Notes: generated by a model not told the origin, from the sequence alone. A stretch of DNA of 64,000 bases from Bacteroidaceae bacterium (GCA_024398755.1 JAKSIQ010000006.1:1-64000), one strand, 5' to 3'; positions 27,268 through 36,830 are shown, counted from the stretch's first letter. Made by a program: numbers and translations.

Positions 27268-27307
27268 AGACCGGCTGAAATTTCTATTCAGCCGGTCTTC
27301 TTTTTTT
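27268..27307 (+). terminator. intrinsic terminator after the TPR gene
   Basis: A perfect 11-bp stem, GACCGGCTGAA (27269-27279) with TTCAGCCGGTC (27287-27297), is followed by TTC and seven T. The minus-strand side is also U-rich enough to help stop the convergent gene. Confidence 0.88.
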
Positions 27308-27383
27308 ATACTGCTGTTACGTTGAGCAACAGCCTATTTAACATAATAGTGATTATGTATCAATTTGACAATACCATTAAATC

Positions 27384-27641
27384 TTATTCCTTTTTACTTT
27401 CAGCAATAATCTGTAAGGCTCTGTCAAGAACGGTTGTGTCATCAAGAAGTACACTGCCTCCGTTGGGACCTGGTTCTATATGGAATCCAACCGATGAACC
27501 TTGCTTGTAATCTGTACCGCCAAAGAAGTTGCGAACAGTTTCAACATCAAGATTAAGTTCATCAGCAATCCTGTGGATGCTTCCTTCCGGTAATTGCGCC
27601 TTAATCTGGCGCAGTTCGTTGAATGAAATAAGTTTTGGCAT
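27384..27641 (-). CDS. small conserved Bacteroidota protein, HTH-like
   Basis: Protein of 85 residues with no certain name. Residues ~14-40 (AQLPEGSIHRIADELNLDVE) read like a helix-turn-helix, with a position-specific pattern of alternating Ala/Ile/Leu. The C-terminal part is acidic (VLLDDTTVLDRALQIIAES). A DNA-binding role is suggested only by the helix pattern. It is the last gene of the long minus-strand run from moxR through bat and PAP2, 43 nt after the PAP2 gene. Confidence 0.65.
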   Translation of the reverse strand: MPKLISFNELRQIKAQLPEGSIHRIADELNLDVETVRNFFGGTDYKQGSSVGFHIEPGPNGGSVLLDDTTVLDRALQIIAESKKE

Positions 27642-27684
27642 ATCAATTGGTTTTATGTGTTAGTAAAAAAACTATCTATATGTG

Positions 27685-28395
27685 TTATAACATTTGATGG
27701 ATGCACGAAAAAATCAGTATAAAACAGCCTGTTCCAAACAACGCAGACAGGAACAGGAAAATATCCTCTTTCTTGAATCCGGAACTTGTAAACGTGTTGC
27801 TGTACTTGTCAACACAGACCGGGCTTAACAATTTGCCCTTCAATATTATTTGGGAAGACCAGTACAACAGAGTTCCGACTATTGTACCGAACAGTGCTCC
27901 GACCAGAATGTCTCCGACAAAATGGACACCCAAATATACACGTATCAGTGAATTCAGCAGAGACCATATCCCTACAGAGAAACCAAACCACAAGTCACGT
28001 ACCAACCACATGAACAGCACGGCAATTCCAAAGGAATTTGCGGCATGACTTGAAAAAAAGCCATATCTGCCACCATAATACCCGCCAATATTATCAACCA
28101 TGTCAAGTATGGTAACATCTCTTGACGGACGGAAACGCTCGAATATCGGTTTGGCAACATGAGCTGACACCTGATCACATATCACTATGGTAAGCACTAC
28201 TATTACAAATACAGGAATAAGCTTGCTGGTATGAACATTACGAATAATAATATATAATGTTACCAATGCCAATGGAATCCAGACCAAGACCGATGTATAC
28301 AAATGCGAGACATTGTCCAAAAACAGAGAATCACTGCCGTTCAACAGCAGCGTCACCCTTTTGTCGATGTCTATAAGACTTTGTATATCAATCAT
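27685..28395 (-). CDS. PAP2-family membrane phosphatase
   Basis: Integral membrane PAP2 (type 2 phosphatidic acid phosphatase) family protein of 236 residues. The three signature motifs are present: KPIFERFRP (KxxxxxxRP), SSHAAN (the PSGH-type motif, with catalytic His) and RVYLGVHFVGD (RxxxxxHxxxD). About six hydrophobic helices surround them. Family members dephosphorylate undecaprenyl pyrophosphate, phosphatidyl-glycerophosphate or lipid A; which applies here is unknown. It starts 13 nt after batE, so it probably belongs to the bat transcript. Confidence 0.9.
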   Translation of the reverse strand: MIDIQSLIDIDKRVTLLLNGSDSLFLDNVSHLYTSVLVWIPLALVTLYIIIRNVHTSKLIPVFVIVVLTIVICDQVSAHVAKPIFERFRPSRDVTILDMVDNIGGYYGGRYGFFSSHAANSFGIAVLFMWLVRDLWFGFSVGIWSLLNSLIRVYLGVHFVGDILVGALFGTIVGTLLYWSSQIILKGKLLSPVCVDKYSNTFTSSGFKKEDIFLFLSALFGTGCFILIFSCIHQML

Positions 28396-28408
28396 TTGAA
28401 TCCATACT

Positions 28409-29173
28409 TTATATTATTTCCAGCGCTTTAACAGGAATCCATCCAGTATCACCGTCTTCTAACCTTATTTCAACCCATTCCTTCATGCCGGCATCAATAA
28501 TCTGTACTTTCCGTCCTTCATGAATTGTAAACAGGTCAACACCACTTTCAATGGGAGTACTCTTGACAGTTACACTTGGCACCATGATTATTGCCGTATC
28601 TCTGTCACTGATGTTTCCCATCTGTGTAGAAGCGAAGATAAATGATAAAATGGAAAAAACAAAGAAAAACAAGGCAAATCCAAGGGAAATCTTTCGCACA
28701 ATATATTTCCTTGAAAACAACAGCAAACCAACGAACAGAATTGCCAGTGCAAACACCGCTATGGTCATTACAGTCCAATGTCTGACATCAAGACTGGCTC
28801 TTAGAGATTTGAACCATAACACAGGAAACAACTGGTTTTCAGGATTCACCTTATCTACGGTTCTGGTTCTGGCCAGTTCCAGGTTGAACTTTATATCATC
28901 GTCTGAAGGATCAAGCAGATACGCACGTTCATAATACAATATTGCCTTGGCAATCTCATCCTGCTGGAACCAGCTGTTGCCAAGATTCATGTAGATTGTG
29001 GCATTAACCCCCTGTGTCGCGATGATGTTCTCATACATTGAGGCTGCTGTAATGAAATCACCTTTTATATATGCGCTGTCTGCAGCAGACACAAGACTGT
29101 CAATGTTTTCCTGAGCATGTGACTGAAAAGCCAAACACAGAGACATCAAAACAAGCAATACCGTTCTTTTCAT
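28409..29173 (-). CDS. batE: BatE: TPR and SH3-like domain protein
   Basis: Protein of 254 residues from the ATG at 29173, with a signal peptide ending near SHAQ. TPR helices occupy ~20-95 (IYMNLGNSWFQQDEIAKAIL). Two membrane helices follow (about 128-148 and 158-178). A bacterial SH3-type domain ends the protein (ESGVDLFTIHEGRKVQIIDA, EDGDTGWIPVKAL). This TPR-TM-SH3 order is that of BatE in the Bacteroides aerotolerance operon. The domains predict an envelope scaffold; biochemical activity is unknown. It starts 13 nt after batD. Confidence 0.85.
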   Translation of the reverse strand: MKRTVLLVLMSLCLAFQSHAQENIDSLVSAADSAYIKGDFITAASMYENIIATQGVNATIYMNLGNSWFQQDEIAKAILYYERAYLLDPSDDDIKFNLELARTRTVDKVNPENQLFPVLWFKSLRASLDVRHWTVMTIAVFALAILFVGLLLFSRKYIVRKISLGFALFFFVFSILSFIFASTQMGNISDRDTAIIMVPSVTVKSTPIESGVDLFTIHEGRKVQIIDAGMKEWVEIRLEDGDTGWIPVKALEII

Positions 29174-29186
29174 AGTTATCATCATG

Positions 29187-31037
29187 TTACCTGATTGAAT
29201 TTTCAATCTTTCCTATCGTATCTGCAGCCTCGTCATAAAGACGGTCCATACGGGTTGCATCATCACCTGGAGCAAAGCGCGCAAACTCGCAGTCATCAAG
29301 AAGGTGCAGTATTGTCTGGACAAGGTCCGACTGAATGCCAAGTTTCTCCAGAGACACTCTGATGTTGTCTTTTGACAAATCCGATACAGGAATTGCCAAA
29401 CGGTCACCGAGATACCCGGAAATGGCACGCATCATTTCATCATAAAACAAATCCTTTTCTCCCGCCTTCATCAGTTTGGATGCCTTCTTCAGGCGTTTTG
29501 CAGCAACGGAACCGGCTTTCTTGATTTTAAGTCCGGCCTGATTGGCATTGTCATGAACGTGCTTGCGCCTGACAACAGCTACAAGAAGAAGTAATATGAC
29601 CGGAACTGCAAGACCGATGAAGAACAATGGAGTACCGAACAACTGATCATCCTGATCTCTCAATCTGACCGGTGTGGAATGGAAACGCACATCCTGCCCT
29701 ACATACTTCAGTTCCTCCTTACTTACGTATGCCGATACAGACTGCGGCTGGTCACCCCCCTGCCCTTTTTCCACATCTAGAAGATATTCTTCTGTACTGA
29801 TTGTACGGTACTCACCACTTCTGGTGTCAAAATACTGAAAATCAACAGGAGGAATGGTATACTGACCTGCATGTCGTGGAATAATCAGATATTCAAACAC
29901 TTTATTTCCTGTCTGACGGCCATTTTTGAGACTGTACTTGTTTTCAACCTTTGGATCGTATATGTCAAAATCCTGAGGAAATTTTATCTGCGGAGTCTTG
30001 ACAAGCTTCAAATTGCCTGTTCCTGACAAAACAACCCTGATTGTAACAGCATCATTTGCGGCCACTTGAGTCGAACTGATTGACGAACTGATGCTGAAAT
30101 CACCCACTCCACCATAATAACTACCGTTTTTGCCACTGGGAAGAGGCTTTACATCGACCACAATCTTAGGGGTGATCAGTGATTTTCTTACCTGTTGGTA
30201 TCGGCCTGAATTGAAGAACAGGTCAAACATATCATTTGTAGCAAGCGGAATCTCTATTATTCCCTCAAATTCGGCCGAAGGAATCTCCAACTTTCCCGAC
30301 TGCTGTGGAAACAATACGTATTGGCAATAATCCAATGTTCTGTAGTTCCTGCCATTATAATGTTCCAACTGGAATTCCTTGCGTTGTGGAAGTTCAACTT
30401 CCTGAACATGACAGTTCTTCAGGTCCGGCATCTTGCCTCTGACATCTTCCAAAGACAACGAAGGAGAAACAAACAGCTTGTAAGTAAGCAATACAGCCTC
30501 CTGCTCATAGACACTTTTACGGTCAACTGTAGCAAGCATGAAGATTTCATCTCCATCGACACGCGCCCCCGAAGCCTGAGCGGAAGAACTTCCTCCACCC
30601 TGTCCGGAATTCTGCTGCTGACTGGGCTGATCAGGCGGCAATACCTTGATGGTCAGCGTATTTGACTCTAAATGCTGTTTCTCGGCAGTAATAGTGGCCG
30701 GACCTATTGTATATTCACCTTCCTGATTTGCAACTACCGTATAACTGCGTTTTATTGTGGTACTCTGAGTAGACTTGCCGTTATAACTCTGAAAACTGGT
30801 TGACGTTGACATGTTCGGGCCCGACAAGACAGAAAGCCCATCCATTGATGGTGCGCGGAAGTCACTCTGGTTTCTGGTATTGACAGTAAATGATATGGTG
30901 AACCTTTCACCTTGAACTACCGTCTTAGGTGCCTGCGCGGTGAATGACACCTCATCTGCACGCACCTGCGCCACCCCTATTATGAGCATGGCCGATGCCA
31001 ATGCCAGCAATCTGGCGGTCTTTTGAAATATCTTCAT
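29187..31037 (-). CDS. batD: BatD: large periplasmic beta-domain protein
   Basis: BatD-family protein of 616 residues from the ATG at 31037. A signal peptide (ending near VRA) is followed by immunoglobulin-like repeats, with VVQGERFTISFTVNTRNQSD and SVYEQEAVLLTYKLFV being typical starts. One membrane helix lies near 478-498 (LFFIGLAVPVILLLLVAVV), and a cytoplasmic helical tail follows. It starts two bases after the batC stop. In Bacteroides fragilis the bat genes were linked to aerotolerance; the molecular role is not established. Confidence 0.9.
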   Translation of the reverse strand: MKIFQKTARLLALASAMLIIGVAQVRADEVSFTAQAPKTVVQGERFTISFTVNTRNQSDFRAPSMDGLSVLSGPNMSTSTSFQSYNGKSTQSTTIKRSYTVVANQEGEYTIGPATITAEKQHLESNTLTIKVLPPDQPSQQQNSGQGGGSSSAQASGARVDGDEIFMLATVDRKSVYEQEAVLLTYKLFVSPSLSLEDVRGKMPDLKNCHVQEVELPQRKEFQLEHYNGRNYRTLDYCQYVLFPQQSGKLEIPSAEFEGIIEIPLATNDMFDLFFNSGRYQQVRKSLITPKIVVDVKPLPSGKNGSYYGGVGDFSISSSISSTQVAANDAVTIRVVLSGTGNLKLVKTPQIKFPQDFDIYDPKVENKYSLKNGRQTGNKVFEYLIIPRHAGQYTIPPVDFQYFDTRSGEYRTISTEEYLLDVEKGQGGDQPQSVSAYVSKEELKYVGQDVRFHSTPVRLRDQDDQLFGTPLFFIGLAVPVILLLLVAVVRRKHVHDNANQAGLKIKKAGSVAAKRLKKASKLMKAGEKDLFYDEMMRAISGYLGDRLAIPVSDLSKDNIRVSLEKLGIQSDLVQTILHLLDDCEFARFAPGDDATRMDRLYDEAADTIGKIENSIR

Positions 31038-31039
31038 AA

Positions 31040-31816
31040 TTACCAATCCTTTTCAAGTTGTTTCTTAGGGCTGACCTTCATAAGCTGCTGGACACGTTCC
31101 TGAACATCCTGTTCATCCTGCATTGCAGCATCAAGCAGCTGTTCAGCATTTTCTTTCGACATATTCTGGCGATCCTCCTGCTGATCCTGCCGGTTCTGCT
31201 GTTGCTGGTCCTGCTGCTGGTCCTGCTGGTCCTGCTGATTCTGCTGGTTCTGCTGCTGTTGCTGATCCTGCTGGTTCTGTTGGTCCTGTTGCTGCTGATT
31301 CTGTTGCTGATTTTGCTGTTCTTTAAGCATTTTCTGAGCCAGAATCATATTGTACCTTGTCTCGTTATCGTCAGGATTGTTCCTCAATGCCATTTTATAT
31401 GATTCGACAGCTTTGTCATACTGTTCTGACATGTGGTATACAACCCCTGCATTGTGATATGTTTGAGCAAGCTCCTTCTTGCAGTTTTCAAGTCTCTTCT
31501 GCTGAGTCTTTGACTGTTCGCCACTCATAAGAGTCTTCTTTTCAGATTCCAGCAGATTTGATGTCTTGCGGAGCTGTTCAATGGCTTCGTTTGGTTTCTG
31601 TTGCGCAATATAGGAATTGCCAAGATTGTACATAGCCTGATACATGTCAGGATTTGCATCTATGGCCTTCAGGTAGTTTTCCTGGGCCTTGACAAACAGG
31701 CTGTCATCATACAGACTGTTTCCCTTCCTCAAATACGACCGGTCGGAACGCTGTGCCGTGCACAATACCGGAACCAGCATCATAACAGACAGAGCGAATA
31801 TCTTACATTTCATCAT
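31040..31816 (-). CDS. batC: BatC: TPR protein with a Gln-rich tail
   Basis: Protein of 258 residues with a signal peptide (ending near LCTA) and TPR units: YLKAIDANPDMYQAMYNLGN near 48-67, then AVESYKMALRNNPDDNETRY near 136-155. Residues ~168-220 are almost pure Gln/Asn/Asp, encoded by CAG-type repeats, an unstable-looking tract. The tail holds ENAEQLLDAAMQDEQDVQ. The start ATG overlaps the batB stop by four bases (ATGA), indicating translational coupling. TPRs suggest it scaffolds other Bat proteins. Confidence 0.87.
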   Translation of the reverse strand: MMKCKIFALSVMMLVPVLCTAQRSDRSYLRKGNSLYDDSLFVKAQENYLKAIDANPDMYQAMYNLGNSYIAQQKPNEAIEQLRKTSNLLESEKKTLMSGEQSKTQQKRLENCKKELAQTYHNAGVVYHMSEQYDKAVESYKMALRNNPDDNETRYNMILAQKMLKEQQNQQQNQQQQDQQNQQDQQQQQNQQNQQDQQDQQQDQQQQNRQDQQEDRQNMSKENAEQLLDAAMQDEQDVQERVQQLMKVSPKKQLEKDW

Positions 31817-32850
31817 TTGTCGTCAGAACGTTTAAGAAAATTGAACTTTTTCATTCTGGGATTGACACTCTCACATACCAGAGCTCCTGCCGCTACAATT
31901 ATCAGCATAATCCATGCCAGAATTCTGAACTGTTCGTCAAATTCGGTATAAACCGTTGTTTCGATATCGGCTTTTGCCAATTTGTCCAACTCCTTCTGAA
32001 GCGCCTTTTCAGCGGCATTTGAATTGTCAACGTAAAAATAGGAACCCTTACCGGCTGCGGCTATTTCGCGACACATGGACTCATTCAATTTGGAAATGAC
32101 AGGATTTCCACTCTTGTCTCTTCTGAAATCCCCACTGCCGTCTCCAACAGGAATTGGTGTGCCTGAGGGCAGACCGACACCAAGTACATTCACCATATAT
32201 CCTTTTTCAGCCGCAGCCTGAGCCGCCTCAACGGCACCTCCTTCATGGTTTTCACCGTCTGTAATGAGAATGATGGCTTTCCCCACCCCTTCGTTCGGAG
32301 TAAAACTGCGCGTGGCAAGTTCAATTGCCGCCTTGATGTCAGTACCCTGTCTGGCTATCAGTCCGGGTCCGATAGTGTTCAGGAACACTTTAGCCGACAC
32401 AAAATCGCTGGTTATAGGCAGTTGGACAAAAGCATCTCCTGCAAAGACTATCAGGCCTATCTTGTCGTTCTTGAGCTGGTCAACCAGATTGGAAACAATT
32501 CTCTTTGACTTTTCAAGACGGTTGGGACTTACATCATCGGCCAGCATTGAATTTGAAATGTCAAGAGCAATGACCGTTTCAATACCCTGACGGTTGACGG
32601 TCTCCTGATGCGAGCCAAACTGCGGTCTGGCCAGAAGTACGCAACCTATGCCGAATGCTGTGGCCAGAAGCCAGAATTTCAGATTCACACGCCCTTCTGA
32701 AACATCTGGCATAAGTTCAGACAACAGTTCAGAATCTCCATATCTGGCTATTCTTCTTCTGTAGTTTATATTTGAATATATGTGTATCACTACCAGTACT
32801 GCAAGCAGCACAAGCAGATATAGATACTCCGGATTAGCAAACTTGAACAT
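31813..32850 (-). CDS. batB: BatB: von Willebrand factor A membrane protein
   Basis: Protein of 345 residues. An N-terminal helix (YLYLLVLLAVLVVIHIY) and a second one near 60-75 anchor it. A VWA domain spans about 88-290, with the metal-ion-dependent adhesion site DISNSMLADD, the Thr-bearing loop RQGTDIKAAI and ILITDGENHEGG. A final membrane helix lies near 310-330. BatB is the VWA partner of BatA. It starts 15 nt after batA and overlaps batC. The complete MIDAS suggests metal-dependent ligand binding in the periplasm; the ligand is unknown. Confidence 0.92.
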   Translation of the reverse strand: MFKFANPEYLYLLVLLAVLVVIHIYSNINYRRRIARYGDSELLSELMPDVSEGRVNLKFWLLATAFGIGCVLLARPQFGSHQETVNRQGIETVIALDISNSMLADDVSPNRLEKSKRIVSNLVDQLKNDKIGLIVFAGDAFVQLPITSDFVSAKVFLNTIGPGLIARQGTDIKAAIELATRSFTPNEGVGKAIILITDGENHEGGAVEAAQAAAEKGYMVNVLGVGLPSGTPIPVGDGSGDFRRDKSGNPVISKLNESMCREIAAAGKGSYFYVDNSNAAEKALQKELDKLAKADIETTVYTEFDEQFRILAWIMLIIVAAGALVCESVNPRMKKFNFLKRSDDK

Positions 32851-32865
32851 GACTTGATTCTGTTG

Positions 32866-33864
32866 TTATGGTATTGTTCTCAGTATTGTCTGCTTTAACA
32901 GAACTGCCAGAAGCAGCACAAGCAGAAGAACCAGAGCAAACGGCTGGTATTCTTCCTCATTTCTGCTGAATTCCTTGACCTGCAACTTTGTACGTTCCAT
33001 CTGGTCAATCTGTTCATAAACCTCTTTCAGTTTGCTGTTGCTGGTTGCGCGGTAATACTGTCCACCTGCTGTCTGCGCAATCTGACGCAGCATTTCCTCG
33101 TCAATCTCAACCATCATATTCATATACTGAATACCGAAATTGGTCTGAACAGGATATGGAGCGGTACCATTGGTTCCCACACCTATCGTATAGACTCTGA
33201 TTCCAAAACTCCTTGCCATTTCGGCGGCAGTCAAAGGAGATATTTCACCGCGGTTGTTGGAACCGTCGGTCAGCAGAATTATAACCTTTGATTTGGCCTG
33301 ACTGTCCTTCAGACGGCTGATGGCATTTGCCAGTCCCATGCCTATTGCCGTACCGTCATCAATGATTCCTTTTGCTGCAATATCGCTGCTTACACTCTGG
33401 AACATATTGATAAGGACCGCATGGTCAACCGTCATGGGGCATTGTGTGAAAGCCTCGCCCGCAAATATGGACAGTCCGATATTGTCATTAGGACGACCGT
33501 TTATGAATTCCGCCGCCACACTCTTTGCAGCCTCCAGACGGTTTGGCTTCAGATCTTCTGCGAGCATACTCGTTGAAACGTCCATACACATCATTATGTC
33601 AATACCTTCAACTTCGGTATTCTCCCATCTGTCTGTAGTCTGAGGACGTGCCAGAATAATTGAAAGCAGTACAATGGCCAGCATTTCAAGAATGAAAGGC
33701 ACGTGTACAAGGTATGACTTCCAGCTTGCGGGCATTTTGGCATACGCCGCCGTTGCAGGCATGGAAAGAGTGGCCTTTCTTTTGCGACCACGAAGTATAT
33801 ACCACACAGTCAGTGGAATGACAAGCAGGATGAGCAATAGACAAGCACTGTTTGCAAATATCAT
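32866..33864 (-). CDS. batA: BatA: von Willebrand factor A membrane protein
   Basis: Protein of 332 residues with two N-terminal membrane helices (SACLLLILLVIPLTVWYIL, and one near 55-75), a VWA domain (about 88-290) with MIDAS elements DVSTSMLAEDL, DDGTAIGMGL and ILLTDGSNNRG, and a C-terminal helix (FALVLLLVLLLAVLL). Architecture and order match BatA. The VWA domain should face the periplasm. It begins 13 nt after the unnamed membrane-protein gene. Confidence 0.92.
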   Translation of the reverse strand: MIFANSACLLLILLVIPLTVWYILRGRKRKATLSMPATAAYAKMPASWKSYLVHVPFILEMLAIVLLSIILARPQTTDRWENTEVEGIDIMMCMDVSTSMLAEDLKPNRLEAAKSVAAEFINGRPNDNIGLSIFAGEAFTQCPMTVDHAVLINMFQSVSSDIAAKGIIDDGTAIGMGLANAISRLKDSQAKSKVIILLTDGSNNRGEISPLTAAEMARSFGIRVYTIGVGTNGTAPYPVQTNFGIQYMNMMVEIDEEMLRQIAQTAGGQYYRATSNSKLKEVYEQIDQMERTKLQVKEFSRNEEEYQPFALVLLLVLLLAVLLKQTILRTIP

Positions 33865-33877
33865 GACCGGTTAAAGT

Positions 33878-34960
33878 TTAAAAGAACAGATAATACAGTT
33901 TGCTTACCAGAAAGTATGTGAATGTCAAGGCAGCCACAACGCAGACTACAAACGCCACAAGAAGTGCTATCCGCGCCTCTTTACTGCGTTTTTCAATGAC
34001 AACGGTGTCTTCAATAATCTGAGGTTCACTGTCTGCGGTCTCCTGGACAGTCGTTGACTTGACAAATTCCATTGCACTGAAAAGATTACGGTCATTCTCG
34101 CCCAACAGAGGCACAGACTTTGCGAACTTGACCATATCGGCAGTGGAAAGAAGTCCCGCAAGTTCGTCAATGGCTGCCTTATCGGTACTGTTCTGCAGAT
34201 TTTCAAGAATTTCTCCAGATGTCATTTCTGTGGCATTGAATCCGAAACGCTCGTTCATGTAAACACGCAGAATGTCTGTAAGTGCAGTATAATACTCTTT
34301 AGGATTCTGACTATGTGCAGATCCGTTCTGACGCAGATTTTCAATTGCCTGTGTTGCACGTATATGTGCCGGAACTTTAGGCTCTCTCCTTATTTTCTTG
34401 ATAATAGGTTTGTTATCATTATATCTGCGGTAACAGAAAACTGCCAGGAACAATGCAGCGGCCAACAGAATCAAATGCAACAGAGGCCATGCAATCTCAT
34501 TGAAGGCCAATGGTATGCCCATGTTATGCTTTGGAGGGAATATTTCCTTTTCCTGACCTTGAGGAATATCGTAGACAAGAAATGACACCGCCATGGAATT
34601 GGACAAATACTCCTGTCCGTCAACACCTACGGCAATCGGCGGAATAAAGACAAGCGCCGAATCAAAACAAGTGACAGTGTAGTGTCTGGTAATTACCATA
34701 CGGTTGCCGTCATTTACATACTGTGTGTCTGTAAGTACAGGCGGGATTATCTCAAGCCCGCTGACAATGGTGTCTGTAAAAAGCGGAAAGTCAACATTGC
34801 AGCCCCTGTCACAACTGACTTCAAGATGACAGGCGGTCTGCTCGCCTACCCAGAGCATGACAGAATCCACCCGTGCTTCAACACTGACCAGATTCTGAGC
34901 CGATACCGGACAAGCGGCTAACAATATCAGAAATGATATCAAATAACGGATTGGTTTCAT
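33878..34960 (-). CDS. bat-operon membrane protein of unknown function
   Basis: Protein of 360 residues between the DUF58 and batA genes. It has a signal peptide (ending near CPVSA), a beta-rich periplasmic domain reminiscent of BatD modules (VEARVDSVMLWVGEQTACHL), a membrane helix near 166-186, a cytoplasmic region (RREPKVPAHIRATQAIENL, then FNATEMTSGEIL), and a final helix near 333-355. A protein of this size at this position is common in Bacteroidales bat operons, but I cannot give it a name. It begins 2 nt after DUF58, so it is clearly in the operon. Confidence 0.82.
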   Translation of the reverse strand: MKPIRYLISFLILLAACPVSAQNLVSVEARVDSVMLWVGEQTACHLEVSCDRGCNVDFPLFTDTIVSGLEIIPPVLTDTQYVNDGNRMVITRHYTVTCFDSALVFIPPIAVGVDGQEYLSNSMAVSFLVYDIPQGQEKEIFPPKHNMGIPLAFNEIAWPLLHLILLAAALFLAVFCYRRYNDNKPIIKKIRREPKVPAHIRATQAIENLRQNGSAHSQNPKEYYTALTDILRVYMNERFGFNATEMTSGEILENLQNSTDKAAIDELAGLLSTADMVKFAKSVPLLGENDRNLFSAMEFVKSTTVQETADSEPQIIEDTVVIEKRSKEARIALLVAFVVCVVAALTFTYFLVSKLYYLFF

Positions 34961-34962
34961 TA

Positions 34963-35832
34963 TCAGTTTCTTTTAGCAAACAGGCCCATAAGAGCCTTGA
35001 CATAATCCTGATCAGTACGAACTGAAACACTGTCAACACGGCTGTGTGTCAGATTGTCCTTGAGTTTCTGCTGCATATCAGAATACCACTGTTCATGAGC
35101 CTTGCGTACAGATGGAGACGAAGTGTCAACATACATATCCTGACCGGATTCCAAATCACGCATTCTTACAAGACCCACGTCAGGCAGTTGTTCCATTCGC
35201 CTGTCATAGACACGAAGCGCCACCACATCATGTTTGCGGTTCGCTATTGTCAGAGCATTCGAATAGTCATGGGTATCCATGAAATCGCTCAAAAGGAAAG
35301 CGGTGCACCTTTTCCGGACCGCACCGGTAAGGAATTCAAGAGGAACCGACAGATCCGTACCATTGCTCTCAGGCTGGAAATCCAACAGTTCACGAATCAG
35401 ATACAATATGTGCCTTCTGCCTTTCTGAGGCGGAATGAACTTCTCAATTCTGTCACTGAAAAACAGCAGTCCAACCTTATCATTATTCTGAATGGCTGCG
35501 AATGCCAGCGTTGCGGCAATCTCGGTAACCAATTCGCGTTTGAAACAGACTGCAGTACCGAAATTAAGGCTGTTTGACACATCGACCAGAAGCATGACAG
35601 TCAGTTCCCTCTCTTCCTCAAAGACCTTGCTGTACGGTTTGTTCATACGCGCCGTAACGTTCCAGTCTATATCTCTGGCATCGTCACCGTACTGGTATTC
35701 ACGCACTTCACTGAATGCCATTCCGCGTCCCTTGAACGCAGTATGGTACTGACCGGCAAAGATATTATTCGACAGACCTTTGGTCTTTATCTCTATCTTG
35801 CGGACCTTGGCAATGAGTTCACTGGTATCCAT
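34963..35832 (-). CDS. DUF58 domain protein
   Basis: Protein of 289 residues carrying the DUF58 family (VWA-like fold). The signature lies at about 40-60: EVREYQYGDDARDIDWNVTA. It is followed by VMLLVDVSNSLNFG near 78-91, a partial MIDAS. No membrane helix is seen, so it is cytoplasmic or peripheral. The ATG at 35832 is two bases after the moxR stop; a TTG upstream is not needed. DUF58 proteins accompany MoxR ATPases, and a role as adaptor or client is inferred. Confidence 0.9.
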   Translation of the reverse strand: MDTSELIAKVRKIEIKTKGLSNNIFAGQYHTAFKGRGMAFSEVREYQYGDDARDIDWNVTARMNKPYSKVFEEERELTVMLLVDVSNSLNFGTAVCFKRELVTEIAATLAFAAIQNNDKVGLLFFSDRIEKFIPPQKGRRHILYLIRELLDFQPESNGTDLSVPLEFLTGAVRKRCTAFLLSDFMDTHDYSNALTIANRKHDVVALRVYDRRMEQLPDVGLVRMRDLESGQDMYVDTSSPSVRKAHEQWYSDMQQKLKDNLTHSRVDSVSVRTDQDYVKALMGLFAKRN

Positions 35833-35834
35833 GA

Positions 35835-36830
35835 TCAAGGTACTTCAACCTTGTTCAGAATGCGGCTTACCAGTTCGTCCGATGTGACGTTGGCAGCCTC
35901 GGCTTCATAAGACAGACCGATGCGGTGACGCAGAACGTCATGTGCAATGGCACGAACATCTTCAGGAACGACGTAGCCGCGGCGCTTGATGAACGCATAC
36001 GAACGTGATGCCAATGCCAGATTTATTGATGCACGTGGAGAACCACCGAATGAAATCAGTTCCTTTATATCCTTCAGGCCATATTTCTCCGGGTATCGTG
36101 TTGCAAACACAATATCGGCAATATACTGTTCAATCTTTTCATCAAGATAAACCATCTCAACCACCTTGCGGGCCTGAACAATCTCGTCGGTTCCCATGAC
36201 CGGCTTCACGCTGCCGATTTCATGATGAATCTGCTGATGGATGATTTTCCTCTCCTCTTCAATCTTAGGATAATCAACAATTGCCTTCAGCATGAAACGG
36301 TCAACCTGTGCTTCAGGCAGCTGGTACGTACCTTCCTGTTCTATAGGATTCTGTGTTGCCAGTACAAGAAACGGTTTGGGCAGCGCGAAAGTTTCACCTC
36401 CCAGAGTAACCTGACGCTCCTGCATAGCTTCAAGAAGTGCGCTCTGAACCTTTGCCGGGGCACGGTTAATTTCATCGGCCAGAATGAAGTTTGCAAATAC
36501 AGGGCCCTTCTTGGCTACAAAAGTATTGTCCTTCTGGCTGAATATCATGGTTCCTACCACATCGGCTGGCAACAGATCTGGAGTAAACTGGATTCTGTTG
36601 AATTCTCCATCTATAAGTTGGGCCAGTGTCTTGATTGCCAATGTTTTTGCCAAACCTGGGACACCTTCAAGCAGAATATGTCCGTCAGAAAGAAGACCTA
36701 TGAGAAGTGACTCAACAAGGTGTTTCTGTCCGACAATAACCTGGTCCATTCCGGCCATAAGATTTGTAACGAATGCACTTTCCCTTTCAATGCGTTCGTT
36801 CAGTTCTCTAATGTCAATAGTCTCGCTCAT
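35835..36830 (-). CDS. MoxR-family AAA+ ATPase
   Basis: MoxR ATPase of 331 residues, first gene of the bat operon. The Walker A site is the MoxR form GVPGLAKT (about 56-63), Walker B is ILADEINRAP near 118, and sensor 1 is LVLATQNPIEQEGTY near 156-170. The C-terminal lid has SPRASINLALASRSYAFIKR. MoxR proteins are chaperone-like and help mature metal- or VWA-containing proteins, which fits BatA and BatB downstream. A promoter with both elements lies 60-90 nt upstream. Confidence 0.94.
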   Translation of the reverse strand: MSETIDIRELNERIERESAFVTNLMAGMDQVIVGQKHLVESLLIGLLSDGHILLEGVPGLAKTLAIKTLAQLIDGEFNRIQFTPDLLPADVVGTMIFSQKDNTFVAKKGPVFANFILADEINRAPAKVQSALLEAMQERQVTLGGETFALPKPFLVLATQNPIEQEGTYQLPEAQVDRFMLKAIVDYPKIEEERKIIHQQIHHEIGSVKPVMGTDEIVQARKVVEMVYLDEKIEQYIADIVFATRYPEKYGLKDIKELISFGGSPRASINLALASRSYAFIKRRGYVVPEDVRAIAHDVLRHRIGLSYEAEAANVTSDELVSRILNKVEVP

